44,379 bases of DNA from CAZDUS01 sp964535015 (GTDB taxonomy: Bacteria; Verrucomicrobiota; Kiritimatiellia; CAIKKV01; CAITUY01). The DNA is taken from contig CAZHRU010000011.1 in the NCBI GenBank assembly GCA_964535015.1, positions 1 to 44,379 of the forward strand, given 5' to 3'. Shown piece after piece: positions 1 to 7,935 of this stretch (positions within the stretch are counted from its first letter, which is position 1; the number at the start of each line of letters is the position of its first letter). A program made the translations under genes and the position numbers. A model generated the notes under the pieces. It did not search any database and was not told where the DNA came from. It worked only from the letters and a program-made list of their open reading frames with translations.

Positions 1-2
1 AT

Positions 3-248
3 CGCATCGCAGCCCACGCCGCAGATGTTGCGAAAAAACTGCCTGGCGCGAGGGATCGCGATGATGCGATCTCGCACGCCCGCAAGAATTTCGGCTGGAA
101 TAAGCAGTTCGAACTTGCGCTGGATGGCGAAACGGCACGATCGCGATATCAACTGGGCCGCTGTAATCAGGAAGAAGAGTACTGTTCCATGTGTGGTAAG
201 GACTTCTGTGCAGTACACAATTTCTCACGAATGCAAAAAGGATCTTAA
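3..248 (+). CDS. thiC: Phosphomethylpyrimidine synthase ThiC, C-terminal fragment (5' end outside window)
   Basis: An open frame from base 3 to the TAA at 246-248 encodes the last 81 residues of ThiC, the radical SAM enzyme that converts aminoimidazole ribotide to the HMP-phosphate pyrimidine of thiamine. The diagnostic feature is the C-terminal iron-sulfur motif CSMCGKDFC (CX2CX4C), which follows a stretch typical of the family's tail (HARKNFGWNKQFELALD). The gene is cut by the window edge, so upstream control (for example a TPP riboswitch) cannot be seen. Its stop codon overlaps the ATG of the DAHP synthase gene (TAATG), so the two are probably co-translated. The identification is confident despite the short length. 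Confidence 0.9.
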   Translation, partial: RIAAHAADVAKKLPGARDRDDAISHARKNFGWNKQFELALDGETARSRYQLGRCNQEEEYCSMCGKDFCAVHNFSRMQKGS

Positions 249-1369
249 TGAACACAGCTTTAGAATCGATTATAACGGAGAACCTCAACGTTCTTGAGTT
301 GGTGCCGCTTGTGACGCCTGAAGAACTGAAGCGTCAATGCCTTACATCGCCCATCATCCTGAAGACTGTAATCGATGCACGCGCCGTGATTCGACGCATT
401 CTTGCTGGCGAGGACAAGCGACTCATGGTCATTGTGGGGCCTTGCTCGATCCACGATCCCGTCGCCGCGATAGACTACGCAAGACGACTGAAAGCCCTGT
501 CTGATGAAGTTGCAGACACGCTGTTTGTCATTATGCGTGTGTATTTCGAAAAACCCCGCACAACCGTTGGCTGGAAAGGGCTAATTTATGACCCACTCAT
601 GGATGGTTCTGCCGACATTGCTTTTGGGTTGAGATCAGCGCGCGAACTGCTCCTGAACATCAACGCACTTGGACTTGCTGCGGGTACAGAGATGCTGGAT
701 CCCATTGTGCCGCAGTACGTCGCCGATCTTGTGGCCTGGACAGCCATCGGCGCTCGCACCAGCGAGTCGCAGACACACCGCCAAATGGCCAGCGGACTCT
801 CCATGCCGGTGGGATTCAAGAATCGGACCGACGGCGATGTGCAGGTGGCGATAGATGCCATAAAAGCCGCCCGGCATCCTCAGAGCTTCCTGGGCATTGA
901 CGGAGATGGTCGTACCGTCATTGTTCGCACGGCTGGTAACCCTGGAGGGCATATGATTCTACGTGGTGCCCGTAATAAGACCAATTTCGACAGTCAAAGC
1001 GTTGCGCTCGTTGCAGAGCACATGCAGGCGTCAGGGCTGCGACCCAACATTCTGGTTGACTGCAGCCACGGCAACGCCAACAAGCGCTTTGAAAAACAGG
1101 AACTGGCCTGGAATGCCGTCCTGGAGCAGCGTTGTCATGGGAACCCCGCGCTCATCGGAATGTTGCTGGAGAGCAACCTGTCCGAAGGAAGCCAGAAGAT
1201 CTTTGACAATTCACCAGCCCTGAAATACGGCATTTCAGTCACCGATGAATGTGTCGGATGGGAGGCCACCGAACGCATGATCCGCCATGCGGCGGACATC
1301 ATGCGAAATACACCTTGCGCGAAAAGACATAATTCTGTAACAAAGCTAATGTTATGCAAACGGAAATGA
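248..1369 (+). CDS. aroG: 3-deoxy-7-phosphoheptulonate synthase (DAHP synthase, type I AroFGH family)
   Basis: This 373-residue protein catalyses the first step of the shikimate pathway, condensing PEP with erythrose 4-phosphate. It is a cytoplasmic TIM-barrel enzyme. Visible signatures are VGPCSIHDP (about residues 63-71), KPRTTVGWKG (102-111), GARTSESQTHRQMASGL (168-184) followed by PVGFKN, and VDCSHGNANK near the C-terminus. These are the PEP and metal-binding regions of the AroF/AroG/AroH group. The length is slightly above the usual 350-360 because of a basic, Cys-containing C-terminal tail. The start ATG overlaps the thiC stop, and the TGA stop overlaps the ATG of the next small gene. 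Which feedback-control isoform this represents cannot be read from the sequence; the symbol is generic for the family. Confidence 0.93.
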   Translation: MNTALESIITENLNVLELVPLVTPEELKRQCLTSPIILKTVIDARAVIRRILAGEDKRLMVIVGPCSIHDPVAAIDYARRLKALSDEVADTLFVIMRVYFEKPRTTVGWKGLIYDPLMDGSADIAFGLRSARELLLNINALGLAAGTEMLDPIVPQYVADLVAWTAIGARTSESQTHRQMASGLSMPVGFKNRTDGDVQVAIDAIKAARHPQSFLGIDGDGRTVIVRTAGNPGGHMILRGARNKTNFDSQSVALVAEHMQASGLRPNILVDCSHGNANKRFEKQELAWNAVLEQRCHGNPALIGMLLESNLSEGSQKIFDNSPALKYGISVTDECVGWEATERMIRHAADIMRNTPCAKRHNSVTKLMLCKRK

Positions 1370-1647
1370 CAAACATCCGAGGTCTTTTCCTGATTCTGTT
1401 GTTCGCTACGGGGGCAATACTCGTACCCGCTTTCCACAGGGTTCACTGCGAGGATCATCTTGCTGCCGGGAGCGATACCCATTGTCTCGTTTGCCAGGTT
1501 GCAGCCACTCCTTGTATTGCCCCTCTCCCGATCAATGCGATCATTAGCGATAAGATCGTCGTTGATTCCATTCAATTTGAGTGCGCGATTTTTGTGGCCG
1601 CGTCGATTCGCACTTCCTCCCAGGCGCGCGCGCCTCCTGCAGGCTGA
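1366..1647 (+). CDS. Small His/Cys-rich single-span membrane peptide, function unknown
   Basis: The predicted protein has 93 residues. The start ATG at 1366 overlaps the preceding TGA (ATGA); an in-frame ATG at 1354 is an alternative. A hydrophobic N-terminal segment (about residues 5-22) could be a signal anchor. It is followed by closely spaced metal-ligand residues: HRVHCEDH, then HCLVCQ and a later TPC. This layout resembles small DUF2946-like proteins found beside metal transporters, but similarity is only at pattern level. It lies directly upstream of an outer-membrane barrel and a ZnuA-type binding protein, so a role in periplasmic metal handling is plausible. It could also be a spurious frame; the tight overlap and the ligand pattern argue for a real gene. 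Confidence 0.5.
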   Translation: MTNIRGLFLILLFATGAILVPAFHRVHCEDHLAAGSDTHCLVCQVAATPCIAPLPINAIISDKIVVDSIQFECAIFVAASIRTSSQARAPPAG

Positions 1648-1727
1648 CAACGTTTCACGTGTTGCATCCTGTCAAACATCAGGCTCATGCCCAAATTCCG
1701 TAACTTTTTATTATCAGGAGGATTCTA

Positions 1728-2990
1728 ATGATTTTTCGTTTCTATTCCGTTCTTTTTCTTTTCGCGGTCTTCATGATCGCGGGGAGGCCATCGGCTTTCG
1801 CCCAAGGCACCCCTCAAACCGGTGGACTTTCCGCATTTAATCCTGACCTTTCGGTGGTAATCGATATGTTTTATCACGCCGATGACTCGGAGGAGGGGAT
1901 TAGTCATATTCTGGAGGAACTATCCGGGTTCGGCCATACCCACGGCGCCGAAGGACACCACCATCACGGCGTTGAGGAGGGATTCAACCTGCGGCATGTG
2001 GAGTTCCAAGCCTCAGCCAACGCGGATCCCTATTTCAAGGCCTCTGCCATCGCCGCGGTGGACACAGATGGCGCGGAGCTGGAAACCGCCGAGATGGAAA
2101 CCACCAGCCTCCCCTACGGGTTCAAACTGAAAGGCGGGAAGTTCTTCAGCGATTTCGGATACCTGAACTCCCAACATTCGCACCAGTGGGATTTCACTGA
2201 TCAGCCCCTCATCTACAAGCTTTGCCTGGGGGACCACGGCCTGAATGACAAGGGGCTTCAAGCAACCTGGCTGGCACCGACTCCTTTTTACCTTCTCGCA
2301 GGGATCGAGGCCTTCCAGGGCGAAAACGAGACGATGTTTGCCTATAGCGGGGAAACTCCCCTGCCAAGCGAGGCCGGCCCTCGGGTAGGCGTTGCGTGGC
2401 TTAAGTGTGGACCCAATTTGCCGGGAAACCATGCCTTGCAGTTCGGCGCGTTCGGCGCCTCCGGAACACATCAGGAAGCCCATGACGGGAATGGGGACGG
2501 CGTCGAGGATCACTGGCTTGCTGGTGATAACTCCTTCTGGGGAGGGGACGTTGTCTATAAATACAATGCTCCTTATGCCTATGGCCAAGGCGATTTCATC
2601 CTGCAGGGCGAATATTTCAATCGCCAGAAGGCGCTTAATGTCGTGGCCCATGATCTGGCGCCTACTCTCGTTGGCAACAGCAGGACGGATAACCAGGATG
2701 GCTATTATGTCCAGGCGCTATATGGATTCCTGCCACGCTGGCGCGGCGGGCTCCGCTGGGAACAGGTCGGCCTGATAAACGAATCCGAATTGCCGGACGG
2801 GACATCCGAAAGTTTCGGGAGCAGTTACCGGACCGGTGTTATGGTCGACTTCTCGCCTTCTGAATTTTCGCGGATCCGGCTGCAAGTCAACGAAGGCTCA
2901 TACGAGACCGCTGACGGCAAACAGGATGTTGCTGAAGTCTACCTCCAGTGGATGCTGTCCCTTGGAGCCCATGCCGCACACAAGTTTTAA
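1728..2990 (+). CDS. Putative outer-membrane beta-barrel protein with His-rich N-terminal segment (metal-associated)
   Basis: This 420-residue protein has a clear signal peptide (about residues 1-26, AFA-Q cleavage) and a strong ribosome-binding site (AGGAGG, 7 bases before ATG). After the signal comes a glutamate/histidine-rich stretch at residues 69-84 with a run of four His, then alternating polar/aromatic strands typical of a porin-like barrel. The C-terminal residue is Phe, as is common in BAM substrates. It lies 18 bases upstream of the ZnuA-type binding protein, so it probably forms or assists an outer-membrane route for the same metal. No TonB plug domain or TonB box was seen, so it is unlikely to be a classical TonB-dependent receptor. 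The exact family was not recognised. Confidence 0.65.
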   Translation: MIFRFYSVLFLFAVFMIAGRPSAFAQGTPQTGGLSAFNPDLSVVIDMFYHADDSEEGISHILEELSGFGHTHGAEGHHHHGVEEGFNLRHVEFQASANADPYFKASAIAAVDTDGAELETAEMETTSLPYGFKLKGGKFFSDFGYLNSQHSHQWDFTDQPLIYKLCLGDHGLNDKGLQATWLAPTPFYLLAGIEAFQGENETMFAYSGETPLPSEAGPRVGVAWLKCGPNLPGNHALQFGAFGASGTHQEAHDGNGDGVEDHWLAGDNSFWGGDVVYKYNAPYAYGQGDFILQGEYFNRQKALNVVAHDLAPTLVGNSRTDNQDGYYVQALYGFLPRWRGGLRWEQVGLINESELPDGTSESFGSSYRTGVMVDFSPSEFSRIRLQVNEGSYETADGKQDVAEVYLQWMLSLGAHAAHKF

Positions 2991-3008
2991 TCGAAAGGAA
3001 TCATCACC

Positions 3009-3938
3009 ATGAATAAGCACGTAATCACCATACTCATTGTCGCCCTGTTCCTCTGCCAGCCACTTTTCGCCGCCGGAAAGCGGCTGAATGTGGTCGCCGC
3101 CACTTCTGATTTTGGGGCCATAGCCCGCGAGATCGGAGGCGAGGCCGTCGCTGTCACAGTCCTTGCCCAACCAGGGGAAGACGCCCACTTCGTCACCCCA
3201 AAACCGAGTTACATCGCCAAACTCTCGCGAACCGACCTGCTGATCGAGGGAGGGGCGGAACTTGAGGTTGGTTGGCTACCGCCGTTGATTGAAGGATCAC
3301 GCAATCCACGGTTGGTCCTGGGCCGTCCTGCGCACGTTGCCTGTTCGGAGGGACTTTCGCTCCTTGAGGTCCCGTCCATCCGGGATCGTGCCCAAGGCGA
3401 CATCCATGCCATGGGTAACCCCCATTACATGACCGATCCTGTGAATGCACGACAGGTGGCGGAACGGATTGGCAACGCCTTGGCTGAGGAGGATCCCGTA
3501 CACGCTGAACAATACCGAGCGGGACTGGTTGCGTTCACCAAACGCCTCGATGAGAAACTGGCAATGTGGCAGAAGCAATTGGCGCCGTTTAAAGGGACGC
3601 GTCTTGTGGCCTTCCACAACTCGTGGCCCTATTTCGCGCGCCGGTTCAACTTTACGATAGATCTCTTTCTGGAGCCGCGACCAGGCATTCCGCCATCTCC
3701 CTCCCATTTGGCTGATATTGTCGGTACCATGAAGCGTGAGAAAATCCGGGTGATCCTGATCGAACCATACCAGAACCGGAAGACTGCGGAGACCGTGGCG
3801 GCTAAAACCGGTGCCGTGGTTCTTGACTTTACCCAGTATCCCGGCGGCATAAAGGGGACTGGCGCCGGATACATTGAGTTAATGGATTATCTGGTTGGCT
3901 CTTTGGCAAATGAGCTGGCTAAAACGGGAAGACCCTGA
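3009..3938 (+). CDS. Metal ABC transporter substrate-binding protein (ZnuA/TroA family)
   Basis: This 309-residue periplasmic binding protein has a signal peptide (about residues 1-22, ending LFA-AG). It shows the cluster A-I pattern of metal-binding proteins: an N-terminal VVAATSDFGAIAREIGG strand-helix, a His at about 60 (GEDAHF), a His at about 139 (GNPHYMTDP), and the FHNSWPYF motif with His at about 203. A conserved acidic site follows near LIEPYQN (about 251-257). Family members deliver Zn2+ or Mn2+ and occasionally other metals to a ZnuB-type permease. Here the permease is two genes downstream and nikR lies in the same region, so nickel or cobalt is also possible. The long His-rich loop typical of zinc-specific ZnuA is absent. 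Confidence 0.88.
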   Translation: MNKHVITILIVALFLCQPLFAAGKRLNVVAATSDFGAIAREIGGEAVAVTVLAQPGEDAHFVTPKPSYIAKLSRTDLLIEGGAELEVGWLPPLIEGSRNPRLVLGRPAHVACSEGLSLLEVPSIRDRAQGDIHAMGNPHYMTDPVNARQVAERIGNALAEEDPVHAEQYRAGLVAFTKRLDEKLAMWQKQLAPFKGTRLVAFHNSWPYFARRFNFTIDLFLEPRPGIPPSPSHLADIVGTMKREKIRVILIEPYQNRKTAETVAAKTGAVVLDFTQYPGGIKGTGAGYIELMDYLVGSLANELAKTGRP

Positions 3939-3983
3939 AGGGATTCAGGCTCGAGTATATGTGATTAACCTAAGGAAACTATT

Positions 3984-5021
3984 ATGAACATGCAACAGGA
4001 AGTAATGAGGATTATGTTCCGGGCTCAGGAAGGCGCCTCACCTACAAAAGAAGATTGCGCCTTGCTTTTGGATCTTCCCGAAGATTCCGTTGAAGCTGGG
4101 TTCTTGAAAATTGCTGCGGATGCCATCTCTCGTGAGAAGTTCAGGAATCAAGGGGTTCTATTGGGGCAAATCGGGATCGAGACTTCACCTTGTCCTGGTG
4201 GATGCAAGTTCTGCTCATTTGGGGAAGACAACACGAATTTCCCAAAGCATCAAATGCCTGACGTGGAAATCCTGCGTAGGGCCGTAGAGTTTACAAAAAA
4301 CGGAGATCTGTTTGCCTTGTTTTTAATGACCATGCATGAGTTCAGCTTCGAGAACCTCCTGCGGGTGGCAACCTTAGTCAAGAAAGTCGTTCCTGCGCAG
4401 GTGCAGATTGTAGTAAATATCGGCGACTTTGATCGGGTGAAAGCAAGTGAGCTGAGGGCTGCCGGGGTGCGTGGCGCATATCATGTCTTGCGCCTACGTG
4501 AGGGTATAGACACGAAACTGAATCCCGAGGCACGGGTCGCGACAATGCAGTTGATCCGGGAGGCTGGACTGGACTTGTACTATTGCTGCGAACCAATAGG
4601 GCCTGAACACACCGCTCAGGAGTTGGTCAACCAGATATTTGTGGGTCTTGAATTAGGGTGTTTCCAGCATGCAGCAATGCGGCGCGTTTATGTGCCGTCA
4701 TCTCCCCTGGCTGATTTTGGACAGATTACAGAACGCAGACTGGCTCAGGTTGTGGCCGTTGTGTCGCTTGCCACGTTAGAGGTTAAGGAGACGCAAAGTA
4801 TTGCAGTTCATGAACCTAATCTGCTTGGTCTTGTGGCTGGAGCGAACACGGTTTATGCGGAAACCGGCGCGAACCCGCGTGATACTGCCTCTGATACAAC
4901 AGGACACCGTGGTCTGGACATGCCGGCATGCAGAAAAATGCTCTATGAAGCAGGCTTCGGTTCTCTACTCTTTGGTGACAAAACGACACAAAAACTCGAC
5001 CACGTTACAGCCTGCATGTAA
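3984..5021 (+). CDS. BioB/HydE/HmdB-like radical SAM protein
   Basis: This 345-residue cytoplasmic protein has the radical SAM cluster motif CPGGCKFC (Cys 70, 74, 77; CX3CX2C), preceded by a BioB-like N-terminal helix domain. The C-terminal third contains GLVAGANTVYAETGANPRD and a final CRKMLYEAGF segment, as in biotin synthase-like and HmdB-like enzymes. It is therefore expected to generate a 5'-deoxyadenosyl radical, but the substrate is not predictable. It does not carry the second-cluster residues of true BioB in a form I can recognise. The gene sits between the binding protein and the permease of the metal transporter with short spacers, which suggests co-expression and a metal-related job such as ligand or cofactor synthesis (inference). 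Its base composition is lower in GC than the central part of the window. Confidence 0.85.
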   Translation: MNMQQEVMRIMFRAQEGASPTKEDCALLLDLPEDSVEAGFLKIAADAISREKFRNQGVLLGQIGIETSPCPGGCKFCSFGEDNTNFPKHQMPDVEILRRAVEFTKNGDLFALFLMTMHEFSFENLLRVATLVKKVVPAQVQIVVNIGDFDRVKASELRAAGVRGAYHVLRLREGIDTKLNPEARVATMQLIREAGLDLYYCCEPIGPEHTAQELVNQIFVGLELGCFQHAAMRRVYVPSSPLADFGQITERRLAQVVAVVSLATLEVKETQSIAVHEPNLLGLVAGANTVYAETGANPRDTASDTTGHRGLDMPACRKMLYEAGFGSLLFGDKTTQKLDHVTACM

Positions 5022-5036
5022 CAAAGGAACAACCAA

Positions 5037-5864
5037 ATGAGTGAAGTCTTTCAAATCATGATGTGGCCCTTATTGGCCTGTCTGTTGCTTCCGGGGCTTC
5101 TGGTGTACCTAGGTCTGCACATTGTGCGGCGCGAGATCATCTTTGTGGATCTCGCGCTTGCCCAGGTTGCAGCCCTGGGAATCTGCATGGCGATCCTTTT
5201 GGGTCATGACGCGCACGACTGGCAAACTACTGCATGGTCAGGTGGATTCACCTTCGTAGGCGCAGCGGTTCTGACGCTGACCCGGACCAGCGGGAGGCGA
5301 ATCCCGCAGGAAGCCCTGATTGGCATCGTGTACGTCGTGGCGGCAGCGGCGAGTTTTCTGCTCTTAAGCCGCAGTCCCGAAGGCAACGAGGAATTGCGCC
5401 GGACACTGGTGGGCGAAATCCTGTTGGTGCAACCGGGCGAAGTGCTGCGAACCTTTGCCTTGTTTGCCGCCATCGGAACTGTTTATTTCCTTTTCCGCCG
5501 CCAGTTTCTAATGCTCTCATTTTCGCCGGAGCAGGGAAAATCAGAAGGCCTACGGCTCTGGCTATGGGATTTCCTGTTCTACGTGCTTTTCGGCATTGTC
5601 GTGACGAGTTTCGTCAGGATGGGGGGCGTGTTGCTGGTTTTCTCCTATCTCATTATCCCTGCAGTCTGTGCCAACATTTTCGCGACAACGATGCGTATAC
5701 GGCTAGTGCTCGGATGGGCCTTGGCGACCTTGGCCAGCGTAGGAGGATTGTATGCCTCCTATCGTCTCGATCTCCCCACAGGCGCAGCTATTGTATGCGC
5801 ACTTGGGCTGACCTTGTTGCTGGCTTCCACTGCCAAGCTACTCGGGTTTCGCGCCAGAGGATAA
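5037..5864 (+). CDS. Metal ABC transporter permease (ZnuB/TroC family)
   Basis: This 275-residue polytopic membrane protein has about eight hydrophobic segments. The N-terminal stretch LPGLLVYLGLHIVRREIIFVDLALAQVAALG matches the ABC-3 family (ZnuB/MntB/TroC), including the E-x-x-F-x-D-L-A-L-A-Q element. The region GVLLVFSYLIIPAVCAN (about residues 200-216) matches the conserved cytoplasmic coupling/TM element. Family members form the membrane channel for Zn2+, Mn2+ or related ions and need a ZnuC-type ATPase, which is not encoded in this window. The gene begins 15 bases after the radical SAM gene and ends the first part of the metal locus. Confidence 0.87.
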   Translation: MSEVFQIMMWPLLACLLLPGLLVYLGLHIVRREIIFVDLALAQVAALGICMAILLGHDAHDWQTTAWSGGFTFVGAAVLTLTRTSGRRIPQEALIGIVYVVAAAASFLLLSRSPEGNEELRRTLVGEILLVQPGEVLRTFALFAAIGTVYFLFRRQFLMLSFSPEQGKSEGLRLWLWDFLFYVLFGIVVTSFVRMGGVLLVFSYLIIPAVCANIFATTMRIRLVLGWALATLASVGGLYASYRLDLPTGAAIVCALGLTLLLASTAKLLGFRARG

Positions 5865-6001
5865 TTTAATAGAAAAGTCTGAAAAAGGCACATAATTGAA
5901 TGTTATATGCCTGTCGCGCACGCGATCCGATGGTGGCGTTTTTCCCTGTCATTCTTGGCTGCGCGATCACACCGGCAGCCCGAATACTCATGAAGAATGT
6001 A

Positions 6002-6030
6002 TTGACGCTGTTTGTTGGGCGTGTTACGGT
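6002..6030 (+). promoter_or_regulatory. Candidate sigma70-type promoter of the barrel-cbiM-nikR operon
   Basis: TTGACG at 6002-6007 (five of six match to the -35 consensus) is followed after exactly 17 bases by TACGGT at 6025-6030 as a weak -10 element. The start codon lies at 6064. The -10 element falls inside the NikR-type operator, which would suit repression by metal-loaded NikR. The -10 match is poor, so this is a candidate only. Confidence 0.4.
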
Positions 6031-6048
6031 TCTTCACAGACGTAACAC
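6021..6048 (+). promoter_or_regulatory. NikR-type operator
   Basis: A perfect inverted repeat GTGTTAC-N14-GTAACAC spans 28 bases, ending 15 bases before the start codon at 6064. The arms extend to an eighth base pair (GTGTTACG / CGTAACAC). From memory, this half-site and spacing match the NikR operator class described for Geobacter and related taxa (GTGTTAC-N13/14-GTAACAC). The overall 28-base span is the same as in the Escherichia coli nik operator. The nikR gene is the third gene of the operon it precedes, so autoregulation by nickel is the natural reading. Confidence 0.82.
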
Positions 6049-6063
6049 TACTAGGAGAGCTTC

Positions 6064-6864
6064 ATGACGGTGTTGAAGAATTGGTTAGTGAAAGGTTCGG
6101 CGCTGGTGTGTGTGGTCGGAATGGCTGCTTCGGCTCACGCCGGGCGTCCGCTGGCCATAGATGATGCGGACCCGGTGGAGCCCGGTCGTTTTGAATTTGA
6201 GGCGGGGGCTGCCTATAAACAGTATCCCGGGTGTAAACACTGGGATTATCCAGTGGGATTTGTCGCCGGTCTCGCTCCCGCAGTGGAAGGGAGCGTAGGG
6301 TTTGGCGGCCAGTTTGAGGAACGGACTGAATACCTGGAGAAAAGTGGAACCGAACAATGCACCCGTGCGCAGGGCCTCGGCGATTTGACGATTGGCGCGA
6401 AGTGGCTGGCCATCAAGAAATGTCCGCTCGGGGCGCGGCATGCCTTGGCGTTTTCGCTGAAACTGCCAACAGCAGATACCGAGCAGGATCTCGGGAGCGG
6501 GGAGCCGGATAACGATGTTACATGGATTGTGTCACGGCCTGTCGGGGATAAAGCTGGCGTGCATTTCAACGCCGGTTACTCATGGATCGGCGGTCCGGAC
6601 GCCGACATTCTGCATTACGGTGTGGCGATGGATTATCAGATTATGGCTTCGGTTCAATGGGTAGGCGAGGTGTTTTCCGAGACAGAACTCGCCGGTGGCG
6701 TGGATGCCGTCACTCAATACAAGGTAGGCTTCCGGTGGAATCCAGCGGATGGTTTGACTCTTGATGTCGCCGCTGGCTCCAGAATCGGTGAGGAGGCACC
6801 GGACTTCATGGGGACAGCTGGATTGACCTGGGCATTCGGACACAACAATAAAGACAGCAAGTAA
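6064..6864 (+). CDS. Putative outer-membrane beta-barrel protein in nickel operon
   Basis: This 266-residue protein has a clear signal peptide (about residues 1-26, SAHA-G) and a good ribosome-binding site (AGGAG). The mature part is made of alternating amphipathic strands with many aromatics and glycine turns (GSVGFGGQFEERTEY, LAFSLKLPTADTEQ). This resembles the transporter-like barrel family often annotated as MetA-pathway/phenol-degradation outer-membrane proteins. It is the first gene after the NikR operator and lies 14 bases upstream of cbiM, so it probably serves nickel or cobalt passage or sensing at the outer membrane (inference). It carries two Cys residues in the strand region near residues 50-100, unusual for such a barrel. 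Substrate evidence is contextual only. Confidence 0.65.
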   Translation: MTVLKNWLVKGSALVCVVGMAASAHAGRPLAIDDADPVEPGRFEFEAGAAYKQYPGCKHWDYPVGFVAGLAPAVEGSVGFGGQFEERTEYLEKSGTEQCTRAQGLGDLTIGAKWLAIKKCPLGARHALAFSLKLPTADTEQDLGSGEPDNDVTWIVSRPVGDKAGVHFNAGYSWIGGPDADILHYGVAMDYQIMASVQWVGEVFSETELAGGVDAVTQYKVGFRWNPADGLTLDVAAGSRIGEEAPDFMGTAGLTWAFGHNNKDSK

Positions 6865-6878
6865 AGGAAGATCATTTT

Positions 6879-7928
6879 ATGCACATGGCGGATGCGTTGA
6901 TTTCACCTGTGGTGGGCGGGACGATGTGGGCGGTAACAGCCGGATTGATAACCTGGTCTGCACGGAAGGTAAAAGGAACCCGCGATGATCGCTTGATCCC
7001 GATGATGGGGGTCTTGGGTGCCTTTATATTCGCCGCCCAGATGATCAATTTTTCTATCCCGGTTACGGGTTCAAGCGGACATTTGGGTGGAGGCTTGATC
7101 TTGACAATCCTTTTAGGCCCTTACGCGGCTTTTCTGGTTATTGCGTCGGTGTTGACCGTGCAGGCATTGATGTTTGCCGATGGCGGCCTACTGGCGTTGG
7201 GCTGTAACATTTTTAACCTAGGCTTTTTCCCTGCCTTCATTGCTTATCCGGTGTTCTATAAACTGATCGCTGGGAAAAACAGGATTGGTGCGCGTGCCTG
7301 GAGCGCGGCGTTAGTGGCTGGGATCATTGGACTGCAGTTGGGTGCCTTTGGAGTGGTAGTGGAAACCAAGATGTCCGGTATCTCAGAATTACCGTTCAAA
7401 ATGTTCGTTCTGATCATGCAACCCATCCATCTGGCAATCGGGATCGTGGAGGGGCTGGCTACGGCGGTGGTGGTCGCTTTTGTTGCCCGTGCAAGGCCGG
7501 AGGCCATGGATTTAGGGGTGGCGACCGCAATGCATAATCAGGAACGAAGTTTGAAGCCTGTATTGATAGGCCTACTCGTAGGCGCAGCAATTCTTGGGGG
7601 GGCGGCAAGTTGGTTTGCATCCACGCATCCTGACGGCCTGGAATGGTCCATTACGAAGATCATTGGCAAGGAAGAGTTTGCAGGCATAGCCGATGGACTG
7701 CATAAACAATTGGCGGCGATTCAGTCGAAAACTGCCATCCTGCCCGACTACGGGTTTAAGGCTACCCCAAAGGAACAAGTCTCACCAGATCATGGCGGGG
7801 CAACGCCAGTATCCTGGCCCTCTGTGAATGCCGGAACCTCAGTCTCGGGACTCGTGGGGGGCGTACTTACTTTTGCCATCGTGGGCTTAATCGGCTTTGC
7901 CTTGAAAGCACGTATGAAATTGGCATGA
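6879..7928 (+). CDS. cbiM: Nickel/cobalt ECF transporter substrate-capture component CbiM/NikM with C-terminal PDGLE (CbiN-like) domain
   Basis: This 349-residue membrane protein begins MHMADALISP, the family's defining N-terminus, in which His2 and the free amino end bind the metal. A second ligand, His68, lies in the loop TGSSGHLGGG. About seven hydrophobic segments fill residues 1-240. A C-terminal extension contains PDGLEWSI (about residues 249-256) followed by a final membrane span, i.e. a fused PDGLE/CbiN-like domain as in NikMN-type proteins. It captures Ni2+ or Co2+ at the inner membrane. CbiQ (T component) and CbiO (ATPase) are not in the window. Co-transcription with nikR under a NikR-type operator favours nickel as substrate. 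Confidence 0.92.
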   Translation: MHMADALISPVVGGTMWAVTAGLITWSARKVKGTRDDRLIPMMGVLGAFIFAAQMINFSIPVTGSSGHLGGGLILTILLGPYAAFLVIASVLTVQALMFADGGLLALGCNIFNLGFFPAFIAYPVFYKLIAGKNRIGARAWSAALVAGIIGLQLGAFGVVVETKMSGISELPFKMFVLIMQPIHLAIGIVEGLATAVVVAFVARARPEAMDLGVATAMHNQERSLKPVLIGLLVGAAILGGAASWFASTHPDGLEWSITKIIGKEEFAGIADGLHKQLAAIQSKTAILPDYGFKATPKEQVSPDHGGATPVSWPSVNAGTSVSGLVGGVLTFAIVGLIGFALKARMKLA

Positions 7929-7935
7929 TATTCCT

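Noticed and set aside
1328..1356. CATAA...TTATG inverted repeat near the start of the small His/Cys gene, considered as a second NikR site
   Set aside because: The arms do not match the GTGTTAC/GTAACAC half-sites; the partial GTAACA and TGTTA words occur in the opposite order, and the spacing is one base off.
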